Part shown: one piece after another, positions 14,293 through 15,285 of the stretch | How positions within the stretch are numbered: the first letter of the stretch is position 1 | How the letters are laid out: the number at the start of each line of letters is the position of its first letter | Source: Thermoplasmatota archaeon | GTDB taxonomy: Bacteria; Pseudomonadota; Gammaproteobacteria; Burkholderiales; Thiobacillaceae | Length of the DNA stretch: 15,285 bases | Direction of reading: 5' to 3' | NCBI GenBank assembly: GCA_023475455.1 | Contig: JAMCVR010000216.1 | Location: forward strand, 1-15,285 | The notes under the pieces: generated by a model | The model's database searches: none | Seen by the model: only the letters and a program-made list of their open reading frames with translations | What the model was told of the DNA's origin: nothing | Program-made: the position numbers and the translations under genes

Positions 14293-15095
14293 TGAACGCG
14301 CCGATGGAACATCCCCCCAGGCCGCGCGTCGCGGTACACAAGTTCAGTTCCTGCGACGGCTGCCAGCTGGCCCTGCTCAATCTCGGCGAGGACCTGCTCA
14401 CGCTCGCCGGACGCGTCGAGCTGGTGCATTTCGCCGAAGCCGGGCCGCTCGATCCGGATACCGACGTGGAGGTCGCGTTTGTGGAAGGCAGCGTGTCGAC
14501 ACCGGAAGACCTGGAACGCATCCGGCGTATCCGCCGGCACAGCCGCATGCTGATCGCCGTCGGCGCCTGCGCCACGTCAGGCGGCATCCAGGCCTTGCGC
14601 AACGGCGCCAGGGTCGCGGAATGGGTGGCGCAGATCTACAGCCATCCCGACGCGATCGCCAGCCTGGAACGCTCCACGCCGATTTCCAGCCACGTGAAGG
14701 TGGACTTCGAACTGTGGGGCTGCCCGGTCAGCGGCCCGCAGATGCTGGCGGTGGTGAATGCGCTGCTGCTCGGCGTGGCGCCGCGCGACAACGCCGACAA
14801 GGTGTGCATCGAATGCAAGCGCCAGGGCACTCCCTGCGTGATGGTGAGCCGCGGCATCGCCTGCATGGGACCGGTGACGCGGGCGGGCTGCGGTGCGCTG
14901 TGCCCCGGCCTCGGCCGCGACTGCTACGGCTGCTACGGCCCGGCGGAAAATGCCAACGCCGACGCGCTGGCGGCGCAGTTCGCAAGCCTGGGGCTGGCGC
15001 CGCAGGCCATCGCGCGGCGTTTCCGGTCGATCAATAGCCAGGCGCCGGTGTTTCTCGCGGCCGCCGACAAACTCAGGGCCGGCAGTCATGACTGA
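14292..15095 (+). CDS. hydD: [NiFe]-hydrogenase small subunit / sulfhydrogenase delta subunit
   Basis: The 267-residue protein is the small subunit of a group 3b-type [NiFe] hydrogenase. The proximal [4Fe-4S] ligands are visible as Cys21 and Cys24 (FSSCDGCQL), Cys93 (VGACATSGG) and Cys144 (WGCPVSGPQ). The C-terminal part has further clusters: CIECKRQGTPC from Cys172, then CMGPVTRAGCGALCPGLGRD and CYGCYGP. There is no twin-arginine signal, so the enzyme is cytoplasmic, unlike group 1 uptake hydrogenases. It carries electrons from the alpha subunit toward the beta and gamma subunits. ATG at 14292 overlaps the hydG stop; hydA starts inside its last codons, so the operon is tightly coupled. The same frame is open upstream, but only through out-of-frame hydG sequence. 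Confidence 0.95.
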   Translation: MNAPMEHPPRPRVAVHKFSSCDGCQLALLNLGEDLLTLAGRVELVHFAEAGPLDPDTDVEVAFVEGSVSTPEDLERIRRIRRHSRMLIAVGACATSGGIQALRNGARVAEWVAQIYSHPDAIASLERSTPISSHVKVDFELWGCPVSGPQMLAVVNALLLGVAPRDNADKVCIECKRQGTPCVMVSRGIACMGPVTRAGCGALCPGLGRDCYGCYGPAENANADALAAQFASLGLAPQAIARRFRSINSQAPVFLAAADKLRAGSHD

Positions 15096-15285
15096 ACGGC
15101 GCAGCGTGGCGATCCACGTTCCGGTGCTCGCGCGGGTGGAAGGCGAGGGCGCGCTCGACCTGCGCATCGACGGCGGCGAGATCGCCGAGCTGCGCCTGCG
15201 CATTTTCGAGCCGCCGCGCTTCTTCGAGAAATTTCTCGAAGGGCGCCACTACACCGAAATCCCCGACCTGGTGGCGCGCATCTGC
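15088..15285 (+). CDS. hydA: [NiFe]-hydrogenase large (alpha) subunit, N-terminal fragment
   Basis: The first 66 codons are present before the window ends. VLARVEGEGALDL near the N-terminus is the conserved 'RVEGxG' motif of [NiFe] large subunits, and FEPPRFFEKFLEGRHYTEIP precedes DLVARIC, which is the start of the RICGIC nickel-binding L1 motif; the second cysteine falls outside. It holds the NiFe active site that splits or forms H2. The gene order beta-gamma-delta-alpha is that of sulfhydrogenase operons (hydBGDA). The ATG overlaps the hydD end by 8 nt. Confidence 0.95.
   Translation, partial: MTERRSVAIHVPVLARVEGEGALDLRIDGGEIAELRLRIFEPPRFFEKFLEGRHYTEIPDLVARIC

Noticed and set aside
13335..15095. 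586-residue hydG-hydD fusion
   Set aside because: The middle is out-of-frame hydG created by the extra base at about 13872; hydD has its own ATG at 14292 with the standard overlap.

Overview
The window comes from a GC-rich chromosome of a motile proteobacterium, most likely a betaproteobacterium of the Thiobacillus/Hydrogenophilaceae/Nitrosomonadales kind. That placement is inferred from the flhG-fliA-motC-motD order, the scpA-scpB-rluB block, a TusA/DsrE sulfur-carrier pair and a group 3b-type [NiFe] hydrogenase operon; no rRNA or marker tree was available. No exotic defence or mobile system is visible. The striking things are structural and regulatory.

Layout. Positions 1-2419 (+) are the end of a flagellar operon: the flhG C-terminus, fliA (sigma-28), motC and motD. 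A sigma-32-like promoter overlapping the motD stop drives lon (2479-5544). A strong hairpin separates lon from the convergent minus-strand pair tusA-dsrE2-like (6457-5602), preceded by a tetR-family gene (7240-6635) with its own intrinsic terminator. Both tetR and tusA carry a GACC-N4-GGTC palindrome upstream, so the regulator probably controls itself and the sulfur-carrier pair. Divergent from tetR is scpA-scpB-rluB (7363-10530), encoding the condensin accessory subunits and a 23S/pre-ribosomal pseudouridine synthase. A minus-strand membrane protein of the TM-helix/MscS-related type (11227-10562) is divergent from hydB-hydG-hydD-hydA (12233 to window end), the beta, gamma, delta and alpha subunits of an NAD(P)-linked sulfhydrogenase. 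The alpha subunit is cut by the window edge just before its first nickel-binding CxxC motif.

Three long perfect direct tandem duplications interrupt this otherwise ordinary layout: 684 bp inside lon (in frame, doubling its N-terminal region), 804 bp across scpA/scpB, and 850 bp across the TM-helix gene/hydB divergent region. Each has only 1-3 bp of shared sequence at the junction and no visible difference between copies. The second and third leave one intact copy of each gene plus truncated fragments between them. With a one-base insertion that breaks hydG at about 13872, the simplest explanation is overlapping sequence pieces joined without trimming (an assembly artefact). Genuine recent tandem duplications cannot be excluded from sequence alone.

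Functionally the window combines flagellar late-gene control and stator genes, heat-shock proteolysis, cytoplasmic sulfur transfer under TetR control, chromosome segregation and ribosome maturation, and soluble hydrogen/NAD(P)H/sulfur redox chemistry, as expected of a chemolithotrophic sulfur- or hydrogen-using bacterium.
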